A DNA stretch of 64,000 nucleotides from Oscillospiraceae bacterium (GCA_900176545.1 FWXP01000004.1:210783-274782); one strand, 5' to 3'; positions 35,653 through 44,328 are shown, counted from the stretch's first letter. A program made the numbers and translations. The notes: generated by a model not told the origin, from the sequence alone.

Positions 35653-36882
35653 TTACAGCTCGTGGACGATGAATGACTGTGAGATCAAGACGTTGTCACT
35701 TGAGTCATAGAATGTCGCAGTATATTCTCCTTCGATCAGGTAGCTGCCGGTAGGATCCAGAACGCTCCTGTCGCAGTCTGATGCGAAGAGCCAGATGTAC
35801 GGATTGCCGTATTCCGTATATACGACCTCTCCTTCGTGTTCGAGCGTAAAGTAGCACTGTGCCGTATCGAAGTCGCTTGTCCAGATGAGCTCGAACTGTA
35901 TCGTTTCCGGATTGACATATTCGGGATCGAGACCTGCGATATCGAATTCAAGCTCGACATCTACGATCACGTTCGTAGCAGTGCCGGACCATATCTCGAT
36001 GTCATCTGCGTCGTAGAAAGTGAAGGTGTAATCCCCTTCCTCCAGGTAGCACCCGGAAGGATCCGCAGGTGCTCCGGGGTAGGAAGTGGAATAGGACATC
36101 AGATAATCTTCCTCTCTTACCAATTCTTCTCCGTTATGGGTGACTACGCAGTAGATCCCGCTCCAGTCGATATCGTCGCTGCTGTCTTCGTCGAACCAGA
36201 TACCGCAGGAGAACCACTGTGCATTCTGGACCGTGATCTCGGGATCTTCGCTTATAGAGCTAGGGTCCTCTGCGTTCCAGCCGCCGTGAGCTCCGCATTC
36301 GCCCAGAGGTATCCTGAAGTCATATTCCTCGTTGGTAAACTCGTAGACGTATTCGAGTGCCACATCGTAATTGGTGCATAGCCATTCGTCACCTGTCTTC
36401 TCGAAAGTGAGATCAATAGTAAGATCTTCTGTTGCAGCTCCTGCAATGGAGTCTTCAAAATCGCTTATGACAGTTATATCTTCATTGAGTACGGAGCTGT
36501 AGTCTGCCATGGTGAACGCGACTATTACCGACGCACTGCCGTCATCGTTGACGGTCGCGGAAGAGGTATTCACCTCAAAGGATAAGGTATCTGCTATCGC
36601 TTTAAGTGATCTGGATTCGGATGTGCTGTATACGGGGCCGGGCTCGAAGTTGAGGATCCTGCTCCATCTTGCCTGATCCTCTTCGCTGAAGCTGTCGCCT
36701 GCAAGATCAGATATATCCTCAATGTCACGTGCGATCAAAGCATCAGCGCATTGGCCTGCGGCAGTAACCAGAGAGGAGTCAGCTTCTTTGGTTCCCTCTT
36801 TATCCTTATCGCATCCCGTAGAAGAAAATGCCATCGCAGAACAAAGTACGACGGCCAGCATCTTTGTCGAATAATCTCTCAT
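35653..36882 (-). CDS. Large lipoprotein with N-terminal NTF2-like region
   Basis: A 409-residue lipoprotein. Start 36882 gives a signal peptide MRDYSTKMLAVVLCSAMAFS with lipobox STGC (C24); the longer in-frame start lacks one. Residues 35-160 look like the DUF4878/NTF2-like region found in its neighbours (ALIARDIEDISDLAGDSFSE). After it come beta-rich repeats resembling each other, with YLEEGDYTFTFYD and YLIEGEYTATFYDS, so the C-terminus is probably two tandem Ig-like units. It is divergent from a related gene at 37091. Confidence 0.75.
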   Translation of the reverse strand: MRDYSTKMLAVVLCSAMAFSSTGCDKDKEGTKEADSSLVTAAGQCADALIARDIEDISDLAGDSFSEEDQARWSRILNFEPGPVYSTSESRSLKAIADTLSFEVNTSSATVNDDGSASVIVAFTMADYSSVLNEDITVISDFEDSIAGAATEDLTIDLTFEKTGDEWLCTNYDVALEYVYEFTNEEYDFRIPLGECGAHGGWNAEDPSSISEDPEITVQNAQWFSCGIWFDEDSSDDIDWSGIYCVVTHNGEELVREEDYLMSYSTSYPGAPADPSGCYLEEGDYTFTFYDADDIEIWSGTATNVIVDVELEFDIAGLDPEYVNPETIQFELIWTSDFDTAQCYFTLEHEGEVVYTEYGNPYIWLFASDCDRSVLDPTGSYLIEGEYTATFYDSSDNVLISQSFIVHEL

Positions 36883-37090
36883 ATATATGTCTCCCTTATA
36901 CCACTGCACATCCCTTGCAGATACTTCCATACTACATTATCCGGGCGTGGTATATTGAGGCAAAATAATGTGATGTGATCGATTTTGCCACAGGATTGCG
37001 GAGTTTTGTTCAGATAAGATGCTGTACTCTGTAGATACGATGTAAAGTTTCGGGATAGATCGTATATAGAACATCGGAGGAATCAACTAT

Positions 37091-38722
37091 ATGAACACAA
37101 AGAAGGCAGTATCGCTCGTACTGGCGGTTTCCGTTATGTCGTTGGCTGCAGCATCCTGTGAGGAGACAAAGGTTTACGCTGACGATGAGATAATCGACCT
37201 TGCCGCCCAAGGCGCCGATTATGTAAGAGCCAGGGAGGTCGCACATCTTGCTTCCATCTCATCGGGATTCTTTCAGGATGATAAGACAGGGTGGGAGGAG
37301 AAACTTGATTTTTCCACTCACAGTGCGCTTTATGACGACGATACGAGAGCTGTGTTCGCCGCTGTGTGTCAGGGCATGGGTTATGATGTTGATGTATCTT
37401 CCGTCACTGTAGATGATAAGGCAGGGAAGGGGAGTATTCTTGTTGAATTCAGTCCTTTGGATTACGATGCGGTCTTTGATAATGGTCCGTGCAATGATGC
37501 ACAGAGCATTATCGAATCCTTATCCTCGTGCCCGAGAAAAGATGTTGAGATAGTGTTTACATTCGAGATAGAGGATGGCGAGTGGAAGGTCTCCAATCCT
37601 GATGAGATCTTAGAGGAGATATACGGATATGTAGATATGGATCTTGAACTCATGCCGGATCTGACCGTATCTGATTACTGGTTCGAATGGGACTGCGCAT
37701 TTTCGGAGTCTTCTCATCTTGCGGTCAATACTCCGTTCCTGTCCTGCTACTACATGCCTTATGAGGTCGATGACATTAGCGGGATGTACTACGTGTTAAC
37801 CAAGGACGGTGAGGAGTACTATAGTGATCTTTGTGATGACGGCAATGTATTTATATCGGCATTAGGCCCCGGTGAACCGTATGCCCCCGATGATCTTAAT
37901 ATGCCTGCAGGTGAGTATTCGATAGCTTTCTACGACGGTGCCGACAGGCTCTTATATGAAGATTCCATCACGGTAATAGAAGCTGATGATACGATGCAGA
38001 TCAATACGATATGGTATGAAGAGGATGCCTGCTGGGGCGGCTATGCTCTGTACGATGATGCTTCAAGCTTCGCAGTACAGCCTATGAACAGCTGGGGCGA
38101 TCCGTCCCGTGATCAGTATTTTACTATCACATACGACGGTGAGATCATCTATACCGGATACGCGGGTTGGAATGCAGGTTCAATGTACGCCTCTGACGTA
38201 TCACCCGATAACTGGATTTGGGATCCGGGTGTATATACTGTTGAGTATCACTACAACGATACTGATGCGGTCCTCCTGACAGCAGTCGTTATCGTTACAG
38301 AGAACGGCGTCGGTCCCGACGGAACGTTCCTTGGTGCCTTTGAAGGACTTAATGTAACTAACCTTGGCCTTTCCATTAATATGTACGAGGATATGGCAAA
38401 TGCATTCTGGTATTCGGATGATATCGGAACTGCTGCCGAGAACGGTATCCTTACAGATGCAGCTTCTCTTACATACCGCATCCCGGTACAGGAAGACTAC
38501 GGTACGATAGAATATGTGATCACTTATTCGGAAGACGGCTCGGCTGAGGTGCCTTACAATACGGGATTTACCGCTTCTGCCGAAATGCAGACTGACGCTG
38601 ACGGCAACATGTATTACGAGTTCTCTTACGACGGGACCGTAGAACCCGGCTACTATGGTATCACCGTAGGCGGAGAACTTCATCCGGAATTCTACGCTTT
38701 CAGTATCTGTCACGTACAGTGA
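37091..38722 (+). CDS. Large lipoprotein related to the divergent neighbour
   Basis: A 543-residue lipoprotein with lipobox AASC (C23) and CGGAGGAA before the start. Residues 30-180 resemble the NTF2-like region of the divergent gene. Two Ig-like units follow (PAGEYSIAFYDGADRLL, DPGVYTVEYHYNDTDAVLL) and an extra C-terminal domain of about 130 residues. It is very acidic and rich in Asp, Tyr and aromatic residues. A surface-exposed binding role is likely, but the ligand is unknown. Confidence 0.75.
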   Translation: MNTKKAVSLVLAVSVMSLAAASCEETKVYADDEIIDLAAQGADYVRAREVAHLASISSGFFQDDKTGWEEKLDFSTHSALYDDDTRAVFAAVCQGMGYDVDVSSVTVDDKAGKGSILVEFSPLDYDAVFDNGPCNDAQSIIESLSSCPRKDVEIVFTFEIEDGEWKVSNPDEILEEIYGYVDMDLELMPDLTVSDYWFEWDCAFSESSHLAVNTPFLSCYYMPYEVDDISGMYYVLTKDGEEYYSDLCDDGNVFISALGPGEPYAPDDLNMPAGEYSIAFYDGADRLLYEDSITVIEADDTMQINTIWYEEDACWGGYALYDDASSFAVQPMNSWGDPSRDQYFTITYDGEIIYTGYAGWNAGSMYASDVSPDNWIWDPGVYTVEYHYNDTDAVLLTAVVIVTENGVGPDGTFLGAFEGLNVTNLGLSINMYEDMANAFWYSDDIGTAAENGILTDAASLTYRIPVQEDYGTIEYVITYSEDGSAEVPYNTGFTASAEMQTDADGNMYYEFSYDGTVEPGYYGITVGGELHPEFYAFSICHVQ

Positions 38723-38737
38723 TAGCAGGGACATAAG

Positions 38738-38773
38738 TGGTATAATACCCCCTGTGAAAAAGAAAAAAGGGGG
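38738..38773 (+). promoter_or_regulatory. Extended -10 promoter with possible ribosome-site pairing
   Basis: TGGTATAAT (38738-38746) is followed by CCCCCT (38748-38753), which can pair with AGGGGG (38768-38773) of the ribosome-binding site. The transcript probably starts within the C tract, so only part of the stem may exist in the mRNA. Confidence 0.5.
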
Positions 38774-38779
38774 ATCAGC

Positions 38780-39679
38780 ATGAAGAAAGATATCACTCGA
38801 AAGATCACTGCTCTTATTCTCGCAGCAAGCCTTATGGCATCTCTGGCAGCATGCTCATCTGACGACAGCGATGAGACAGAGGAAGAGGAGACAACAACTA
38901 CTACTGCGGAAGAGACTACTTCCGAGGAGACTTCTGAAGAGACCACGGAAGAGACGACAGCAGAGGAGACAACGGAGGAGACCACAGAGGCTACAGAGCC
39001 TACCCGGGTCCTCTACGATGCTCCTTCCTGCAGTCAGGAAGAAGATGACAACAGATACAGGGCATTCTTCGAGACCGAATATGCGACTATGGCAGACGAT
39101 ATGTACCTGACAAATAACGGCATCGTTCCCGAGTTTACATATTCAGATCTGGATCACGATGGTACCGACGAGCTTCTCATAGGATCTGCCGAAGGTATAT
39201 TTGCTGTAATTACCGAAGTAGACGGTTCTTACAATATCGCACCTGTTCACGGCTGGGGTATCCAGTATGGTGCCGAATCTTCGGAATATATCGGCAACGG
39301 ATGCTTCGTGGCAAGCAACAGCGCAGGTAACAACTACGGCGGAGAATCCGGTGTAAATGTCATCTGGAAGTACGATACGAACCTTAGGACATGCGGCGTA
39401 TATGCCAGATATTCCTTCGGCTGGGACTTCGATGGCAAGTGTATGTATAAGTTCTATATCCTGAACGAAGGTGCTACCATGTCTACCTCGTACTATGAAT
39501 CCGATATGGAAGCCGCAGCAGATAACTACACATATACATATATTGATTACGGCGATTTCCTTTCTGATGAGGAGGACGAGCTTAAACATCAGTTCGGTAA
39601 TGCGGTTGACAGCCTGAGGACTGATTCATCTCTTGATCTTCTTGAATGGAGATCCGTAGAAGTCATGCTTCCCGCATAA
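38780..39679 (+). CDS. Lipoprotein with Thr/Glu-rich linker and DxDxDG domain
   Basis: A 299-residue lipoprotein with lipobox LAAC (C25), a 45-residue Thr/Glu linker and a soluble domain containing YSDLDHDGTDELLIGS. This pattern also occurs in the lipoprotein at 15442, so the two are homologues. The DHDGTDELLIG loop resembles Ca-binding FG-GAP/VCBS-like repeats. It ends at a perfect terminator shared with the next, convergent gene. Confidence 0.75.
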   Translation: MKKDITRKITALILAASLMASLAACSSDDSDETEEEETTTTTAEETTSEETSEETTEETTAEETTEETTEATEPTRVLYDAPSCSQEEDDNRYRAFFETEYATMADDMYLTNNGIVPEFTYSDLDHDGTDELLIGSAEGIFAVITEVDGSYNIAPVHGWGIQYGAESSEYIGNGCFVASNSAGNNYGGESGVNVIWKYDTNLRTCGVYARYSFGWDFDGKCMYKFYILNEGATMSTSYYESDMEAAADNYTYTYIDYGDFLSDEEDELKHQFGNAVDSLRTDSSLDLLEWRSVEVMLPA

Positions 39680-39708
39680 GCGTAAAGAATAAGATACAAG
39701 ATATAACA

Positions 39709-39743
39709 AAAGGCTCGGAGATAGAAGTTATCTCCGAGCCTTT
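39709..39743. terminator. Perfect bidirectional terminator
   Basis: AAAGGCTCGGAGATA (39709-39723) pairs without mismatch with TATCTCCGAGCCTTT (39729-39743) around a 5-nt loop. It closes both the plus-strand lipoprotein gene and the minus-strand lipoprotein operon. Confidence 0.92.
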
Positions 39744-39766
39744 AACTTGTTCATATCCGAGAATTG

Positions 39767-40753
39767 TCAGGGAATAGGATATCCGATAACCGCAAGGAAT
39801 TCATCGACCTTTTGTCTGTAAGAAGATGAATCATCCGTGGCGATCGCATATACGACCACGTTTTCTGACAGATACATGCCGCCATGGAGATGATCTCCTA
39901 AGTATTGCAATTCGTTTGATGCTCCGTCAAAGAGAATATATCCGTAGTTTCCTTCATAGTAGGAGTTATAGGCACCGTCGAATTCATTGTTGTCGACCAG
40001 ATCTTCAAAGATATCGTATGTTTGCTCGAAGCAGTCTCGAGCTTCGTCTATATCGTCAAAAGATGAGTAGCGGAACGTGATACCGTATGGGAAATACCTA
40101 CCGATTTCGATACCATCATATGTGTAAGAGTCGTAATAATCCGAATCGTAATTGCCGAGGGCATTTTCGAAATCGTTAAGGGTTATGGGATGTAAGCTCC
40201 CGAAGCCGTAGCTTGCGATCTCGGCATAGAATTCATATACATCGAGGATGGTCTCGAAGTTCTCATCCACTACCTTCCATTCATCGCGGGAGAGCTCGAA
40301 CTCGACATTGGCTCTTATCGTCATGGCTTCTTCCGTATTATCTTCGAGCGCGTCGATAAAGTCATCGACATCAGCATCCTCATCAAGGTCTTCGTAGATA
40401 ACGTCATAGTCGATAAGTGTAAATGTGATGACCACGCTTGCCTTGCCTGACTTTTTGGATGACTTGATTGTCTTCTTATCGATCGTATAAGTCATATTAT
40501 CGTGAATGATATCGTGGATCTCATCTGTGTCATCTCTGGAAGAATATCTGTCGATATATGCTCCTACTACTCCTTCGAACTCGTCATCGTCCTCGTACAG
40601 AACTGCCAGGTCATCTATATCTCCTTCGACCACGGCATTGGCATATTCTTCGGCAACCTTAAGGACCTTCTTGTTGTCCTTGTCAAAAAGGGAGCAGCTG
40701 CTCATGGATATGAGCATTGAAGTTATAAGTAATAATGAGATGAGTTTCTTCAT
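39767..40753 (-). CDS. NTF2-like lipoprotein, copy 1 of the array
   Basis: A 328-residue lipoprotein with lipobox SSC (C20). The first half resembles DUF4878/NTF2-like domains (VLKVAEEYANAVVEGDIDDL, then VVITFTLIDYDVIYED). The second half is a separate domain ending GYILFDGASN, and then GGMYLSENVVVYAIA with VIGYPIP at the terminus. It is a recent tandem duplicate of the gene at 40769: the two are offset by 1002 bp and share identical stretches of about 50 bp. AGGAG and a 15-bp gap link it to the upstream gene. Confidence 0.85.
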   Translation of the reverse strand: MKKLISLLLITSMLISMSSCSLFDKDNKKVLKVAEEYANAVVEGDIDDLAVLYEDDDEFEGVVGAYIDRYSSRDDTDEIHDIIHDNMTYTIDKKTIKSSKKSGKASVVITFTLIDYDVIYEDLDEDADVDDFIDALEDNTEEAMTIRANVEFELSRDEWKVVDENFETILDVYEFYAEIASYGFGSLHPITLNDFENALGNYDSDYYDSYTYDGIEIGRYFPYGITFRYSSFDDIDEARDCFEQTYDIFEDLVDNNEFDGAYNSYYEGNYGYILFDGASNELQYLGDHLHGGMYLSENVVVYAIATDDSSSYRQKVDEFLAVIGYPIP

Positions 40754-40768
40754 GATATTTCTCCTATG

Positions 40769-41758
40769 TCAGGGAAGAGGATATCCGATGCCTGTAAGGA
40801 ATTCATCGACCTTCTGTCTGTCCGAAGATGAATCATCCGTGGCGATCGCATATACGACCACGTTTTCTGACAGGTATATGCCGCCATAGAGATGATCTCC
40901 CAAGTATTCCATATCGTTTGAGTCTCCGTCAAAGAGAATATATCCGTAGTTTCCTTCATAGTAGGAGTTATAGGCACCCTCGAATTCATTATCATCGACC
41001 ATATCTTCAAAGTCATCGTATGTTTGCTCGAAGAAGTCCTGAGCATCGTCTATATCGTCGAAAGACGTATAGCAGATCATGACATCGTCTTCGAAGTACA
41101 TAGCGTATTCTTCACCGTAATCATCGTAAGAGAAGTAATAATCCGAATCGTAATTGCCGAGGGCATCTTCGAAATCGTTAAGGGTTATGGGACGTAAGCT
41201 TCCGAAGCCGTAATCTGCGATCTCGGCATAGAATTCATATACATCGAGGATGGTCTCGAAGTCCTCGTCTACCACCTTCCATTCATCGTGAGAGAGCTTG
41301 AATTCGACAGTGGCTCTTATCGTCATGGTCTCATCAGTATTGTCTTCAAGAGCGTCGATAAAGTCATCGGTGTCAGCATCGTCGTCCAGGTCTTCGTAGA
41401 TAACGTCATAGTCGATGATCGTAAATGTGATGACCACGCTTGCCTTGCCTGACTTCTTGGATGACTTGACTGTCTTCTTATCGATCGTATAAGTCATGTT
41501 GTCGTGAATGATCTCGTGGATCTCCTCTGAGTCATCTCCGGAAGAGTATCTGTCGATATATGCTCCGACTACTTCCTCGAACTCGTCATCTTCCACATGA
41601 AGATCTGCCAGGTCGTCGACATCTCCTTCGACCACGGCCTCGGCATATTCTTCTGCAGCCTTAAGTACCCTCTTGTTGTCCTTGTCGAAGAGCGAGCAGC
41701 CGCTCATGGAGAAGAGCATTGAAGTTATAAGTAATGATGAGATGAGCTTTTTGTTCAT
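40769..41758 (-). CDS. NTF2-like lipoprotein, copy 2 of the array
   Basis: A 329-residue lipoprotein, nearly identical in layout and much of its sequence to copy 1. Start 41758 (MNKKLISSLLITSML) gives lipobox SGC with C21 and is preceded by AGGAGG (minus strand, 41770-41765). An in-frame Met 8 residues upstream is inside the leader and is rejected. The AGGAGG is the exact junction of the IS110-family element. The element leaves this site intact, so the gene should still be translated, though its transcript may now start in or pass through the IS. Confidence 0.87.
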   Translation of the reverse strand: MNKKLISSLLITSMLFSMSGCSLFDKDNKRVLKAAEEYAEAVVEGDVDDLADLHVEDDEFEEVVGAYIDRYSSGDDSEEIHEIIHDNMTYTIDKKTVKSSKKSGKASVVITFTIIDYDVIYEDLDDDADTDDFIDALEDNTDETMTIRATVEFKLSHDEWKVVDEDFETILDVYEFYAEIADYGFGSLRPITLNDFEDALGNYDSDYYFSYDDYGEEYAMYFEDDVMICYTSFDDIDDAQDFFEQTYDDFEDMVDDNEFEGAYNSYYEGNYGYILFDGDSNDMEYLGDHLYGGIYLSENVVVYAIATDDSSSDRQKVDEFLTGIGYPLP

Positions 41759-41764
41759 GATGAT

Positions 41765-41770
41765 CCTCCT
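41765..41770. repeat. 6-bp flanking repeat, left end of the IS element
   Basis: CCTCCT, repeated at 43134-43139 on the other side of the element. On the minus strand it is the Shine-Dalgarno sequence AGGAGG of the lipoprotein gene. Confidence 0.7.
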
Positions 41771-41811
41771 ATAAAAAGTCAAACAGTTTAAGCTGTTTGC
41801 TGTTTTTTCTT

Positions 41812-42900
41812 CTATTTGCTCAACATGAGTTCAGGATTAAATGGCTCTCTGTTCTCAAGCATCACAAATACTATTCTTGCTATCTTTCTGGTCATGGCGA
41901 TAATTGCCCTGCCAGACCCTTTATCTGTTTTCTTGCGTCGATAGTCTTCTATCAATCGCCAATTGCTTGTCTGTTTCGATAACCGAATCATTCCAAGCGC
42001 TACTTGAACAAATGCCGTTCTTAACTCCTGTGGTCCATGTTTTGTTATATGTCCCAGATGTACAGTCTCATTTGAATTGTGCACACTTGGCACTATCCCG
42101 ATATAAGCTGCAAATCTCTTGAAGTCTCCATCGAATCGTTCAAGATCTTCTGTGTAAGATGCTATCGTTGCTGCTCCGATCTTTCCCACTCCGGGTATCG
42201 TCTTTAACAGCTCAACATCTTCATTATCTTCGACCATTGACTCAATTTGTTCTTCCACATCCTTGATTTGCTCTGCTAAAACATCTAAGATGTTAAGCAT
42301 CACTTCAAGTGATGAGGCAGTGAAATCTGAGTAGTAGTGATTCGCGAGATCGTTCATCAGTTCCTGCCTTTTTCTTTTGCTTTGAAACTGAGCTGCATTA
42401 GTCTCAATTCCGTAGCCTGGAAGCATTCCGTGGATCTGATTCTTGATCTTTACAGAGCTCTGTACAAGTATCCTTCTTGTCTTAAGCATCCTGCGGATCT
42501 CTTCACTGGTCTGACTGCAAAGATGCGCTTCAGGTAACATTTCCTTCTGCAAGTACATTGCCAACGTCAACGCATCGTTTGCATCTGTCTTCTTTGTGCT
42601 ACATGTGATCACTTTGAACCTATTCGTGTTGACCACTGTCACATCAAAGCATTCTTTTTCCATCTGGTTCTTAAAGAACCTTGCGTTACCAGTAGTCTCT
42701 ACCGCCAACTCTATGGAACATCCGTAGTCTTCCTCGTATTGATGCATCTCCTCTATAAACTCGGAATATCCGTCAGGAGTTGTTCGATACTCTTCCTGGA
42801 GAACCACTTCTCCGTCTTCTGTTAATGCGCTTACCGTGAACTGTGTCTTATGCAGATCTACGCCTACGCACAACCTTCTTGTTTCCTCTGTCTTACTCAT
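41812..42900 (-). CDS. IS110-family transposase (RuvC-like DEDD plus Transposase_20)
   Basis: A 362-residue recombinase. The N-terminal RuvC-like DEDD domain begins CVGVDLHKTQF and includes TDANDA, the last pair of acidic residues. The C-terminal Transposase_20 domain has KTIPGVGKIGAATIASY and the Ser-containing region DKGSGRAIIAMTRKI, which provides the covalent serine in this family. GGAGG lies just before ATG 42900. Full length and uninterrupted, so probably active. Confidence 0.95.
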   Translation of the reverse strand: MSKTEETRRLCVGVDLHKTQFTVSALTEDGEVVLQEEYRTTPDGYSEFIEEMHQYEEDYGCSIELAVETTGNARFFKNQMEKECFDVTVVNTNRFKVITCSTKKTDANDALTLAMYLQKEMLPEAHLCSQTSEEIRRMLKTRRILVQSSVKIKNQIHGMLPGYGIETNAAQFQSKRKRQELMNDLANHYYSDFTASSLEVMLNILDVLAEQIKDVEEQIESMVEDNEDVELLKTIPGVGKIGAATIASYTEDLERFDGDFKRFAAYIGIVPSVHNSNETVHLGHITKHGPQELRTAFVQVALGMIRLSKQTSNWRLIEDYRRKKTDKGSGRAIIAMTRKIARIVFVMLENREPFNPELMLSK

Positions 42901-42939
42901 CTTCTTACCTCCGTAAGTTTATTCAGCAAGACAGCTTCT

Positions 42940-43060
42940 GTTGGGTGATGCTTCCAATCTCCTATTCGGCCTTCTCGACCTCTGCATGATTCGATTGCTA
43001 ACTTCCCATTCTCCTTTGCGGTCTCTTTGGACCATAAACCATGTCGAGTTAGCATCTACT
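42940..43060 (-). ncRNA. Candidate IS110 bridge RNA (two stem-loops with guide-like segments)
   Basis: On the minus strand, 5' to 3', the first stem-loop is closed by TGCTAACT/AGTTAGCA (43054-43047 with 43003-42996) and holds an inner hairpin GGTC/GACC (43033-43020) followed by AAAGGAGAAT (43017-43008). The second is closed by ATGC/GCAT (42987-42984 with 42951-42948) and holds an inner hairpin GGTC/GGCC followed by ATAGGAG (42965-42959). The first guide matches the empty target (TAAAGGAGGAT) at 9 of 10 bases, and the second matches 7 bases of the element's 3' junction (ATAGGAGG). The order target loop then donor loop is as described for IS621. The boundaries are estimates. Confidence 0.6.
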
Positions 43061-43113
43061 CTGTCTCACTGTTGTACTTGAATAATACAACCGTGATAGC
43101 TTTCACATCGCCC

Positions 43114-43129
43114 CTGTTTTACTTTTTAT
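43114..43129. repeat. Right terminal inverted repeat of the IS element
   Basis: CTGTTTTACTTTTTAT, reverse-complementary to 41771-41786 with one mismatch. Confidence 0.75.
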
Positions 43130-43133
43130 CATG

Positions 43134-43139
43134 CCTCCT
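43134..43139. repeat. 6-bp flanking repeat, right end of the IS element
   Basis: CCTCCT, the same as at 41765-41770. It lies three bases from the stop codon of the upstream lipoprotein gene. Confidence 0.7.
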
Positions 43140-43142
43140 TTA

Positions 43143-44150
43143 TCAGGGAGCGGGATATCCGAGAGCGGATATCATTGAATCTATGACAGCATGGTCCTCA
43201 GGGTCGTCAGATGTCACTACGATGATCACGAATATATTGTCATAATAATATATGCCGCCGTAGATGTCATCATCGAAGAAATCGTAGTCGAAGGACTCGC
43301 CGTCAAATACGATATAACCGGAGTCGGCGTCATTGTAACAGTAAGTCGCACCTTCAAAGTCGCCGTTCTCGATCATATACTCATAATCCTCGAAGGCATC
43401 CTCAAAATAATCACCGGCGCTGTCAGCTTCGGATTCATCGTAGATATAAGTCTCGACCATAAATCCGTCGCCGTAATAGTAGATATCCGTATAGTATGAA
43501 TTCTCGTGTACATAGTAATCGTTGGAGCTAAGTCCCAGCGAACCCTCGAGAGCGTTCTGGAACTGATCAGCCGTGATAGAGTGAACGTTTCCGAGTACCA
43601 TACCTGCGATGTCGCCATAGAATTCGTATACTTCGTAGATATTCTCGAAGTCGTCGTCATCAACGAGCCATTCGTCATCGTCCAGTTCGAACTCGACAGT
43701 TATGGTGACCTCGCATACATCCTCTGTTCCGTCTTCCAGAGCGTCGATGTAGTCATCAAAGCCGGCTCCGTCACCGAGATCATCGTATACCGACATATAG
43801 TCGATCATCGTAAATGTGATATCAACACTTGCATCTCCTGACTTCTTGGAAGACTCTGCGGACTTCTTGTCGATCTCATAAGACATGGTATCGAGTATGG
43901 CGTTGATGGCATCCTTCTTGTCGCTGTTGCTCGTGCAGCTTTCCATGAATGCTCCGACCTCTTCCTCAAAATCGTCGTCGTCGATTGACAGCGAGGCGAT
44001 ATCTCCCGCATCGCCGGAGATCACGGCTTCGGCATATTCCTCTGCCGCCTTAAGGACGTTCTTGTTGTCTCCGTCCATAAGTGAGCATCCGCTAACGGAG
44101 GAGAGAAGTGATAATGAGAGTAATGATGCGATGATCTTAGTCTTTTTCAT
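43143..44150 (-). CDS. NTF2-like lipoprotein, copy 3 of the array
   Basis: A 335-residue lipoprotein with lipobox SGC (C22), more divergent than copies 1 and 2 but with the same two parts: VLKAAEEYAEAVISGD in the NTF2-like half and GYIVFDGESFDYDFFDDDIY with the C-terminal ALGYPAP in the second half. It is the first gene of the minus-strand run and was presumably cotranscribed with the others before the insertion. It is strongly acidic in the second half. Confidence 0.85.
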   Translation of the reverse strand: MKKTKIIASLLSLSLLSSVSGCSLMDGDNKNVLKAAEEYAEAVISGDAGDIASLSIDDDDFEEEVGAFMESCTSNSDKKDAINAILDTMSYEIDKKSAESSKKSGDASVDITFTMIDYMSVYDDLGDGAGFDDYIDALEDGTEDVCEVTITVEFELDDDEWLVDDDDFENIYEVYEFYGDIAGMVLGNVHSITADQFQNALEGSLGLSSNDYYVHENSYYTDIYYYGDGFMVETYIYDESEADSAGDYFEDAFEDYEYMIENGDFEGATYCYNDADSGYIVFDGESFDYDFFDDDIYGGIYYYDNIFVIIVVTSDDPEDHAVIDSMISALGYPAP

Positions 44151-44328
44151 ATAATACCTACCCTTAATGTTATTTCACCTTTCAACGATTGTTATTGTAT
44201 CAGAAAAAGTTAACAAAGGCGTTACTTTTGGACGGGGTTTTGTTATATCTAAGAAACTTTGCCGATGTTAAAATGTTTCTGTAGGTAAAAGCATTCTCTG
44301 GGGTATCAAGGAAACCCGGGAGGGAAGA

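Larger units (their letters stand above)
41771..43133 (-). mobile_element. IS110-family insertion sequence
   Basis: An element of 1363 bp with a DEDD transposase gene. A 16-bp terminal inverted repeat with one mismatch, ATAAAAAGTCAAACAG (41771-41786) and its complement (43114-43129), marks the ends, near CCTCCT direct repeats. Removing the element plus one CCTCCT copy leaves a 15-nt gap between the flanking lipoprotein genes, identical in length to the gap between copies 1 and 2 of the array. The long non-coding part is upstream of the transposase gene, as in the IS110 group, while inverted repeats are more typical of the IS1111 group. Confidence 0.85.

Noticed and set aside
36895..36903. A TGGTATAAG promoter-like site upstream of the large lipoprotein gene at 35653.
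   Set aside because: It overlaps the ribosome-binding site 13 nt before the start, too close to be the promoter.
38748..38773. A ribosome-site-blocking hairpin CCCCCT/AGGGGG.
   Set aside because: Kept only as a remark, because the C tract may lie before or at the transcription start and so be absent from the mRNA.
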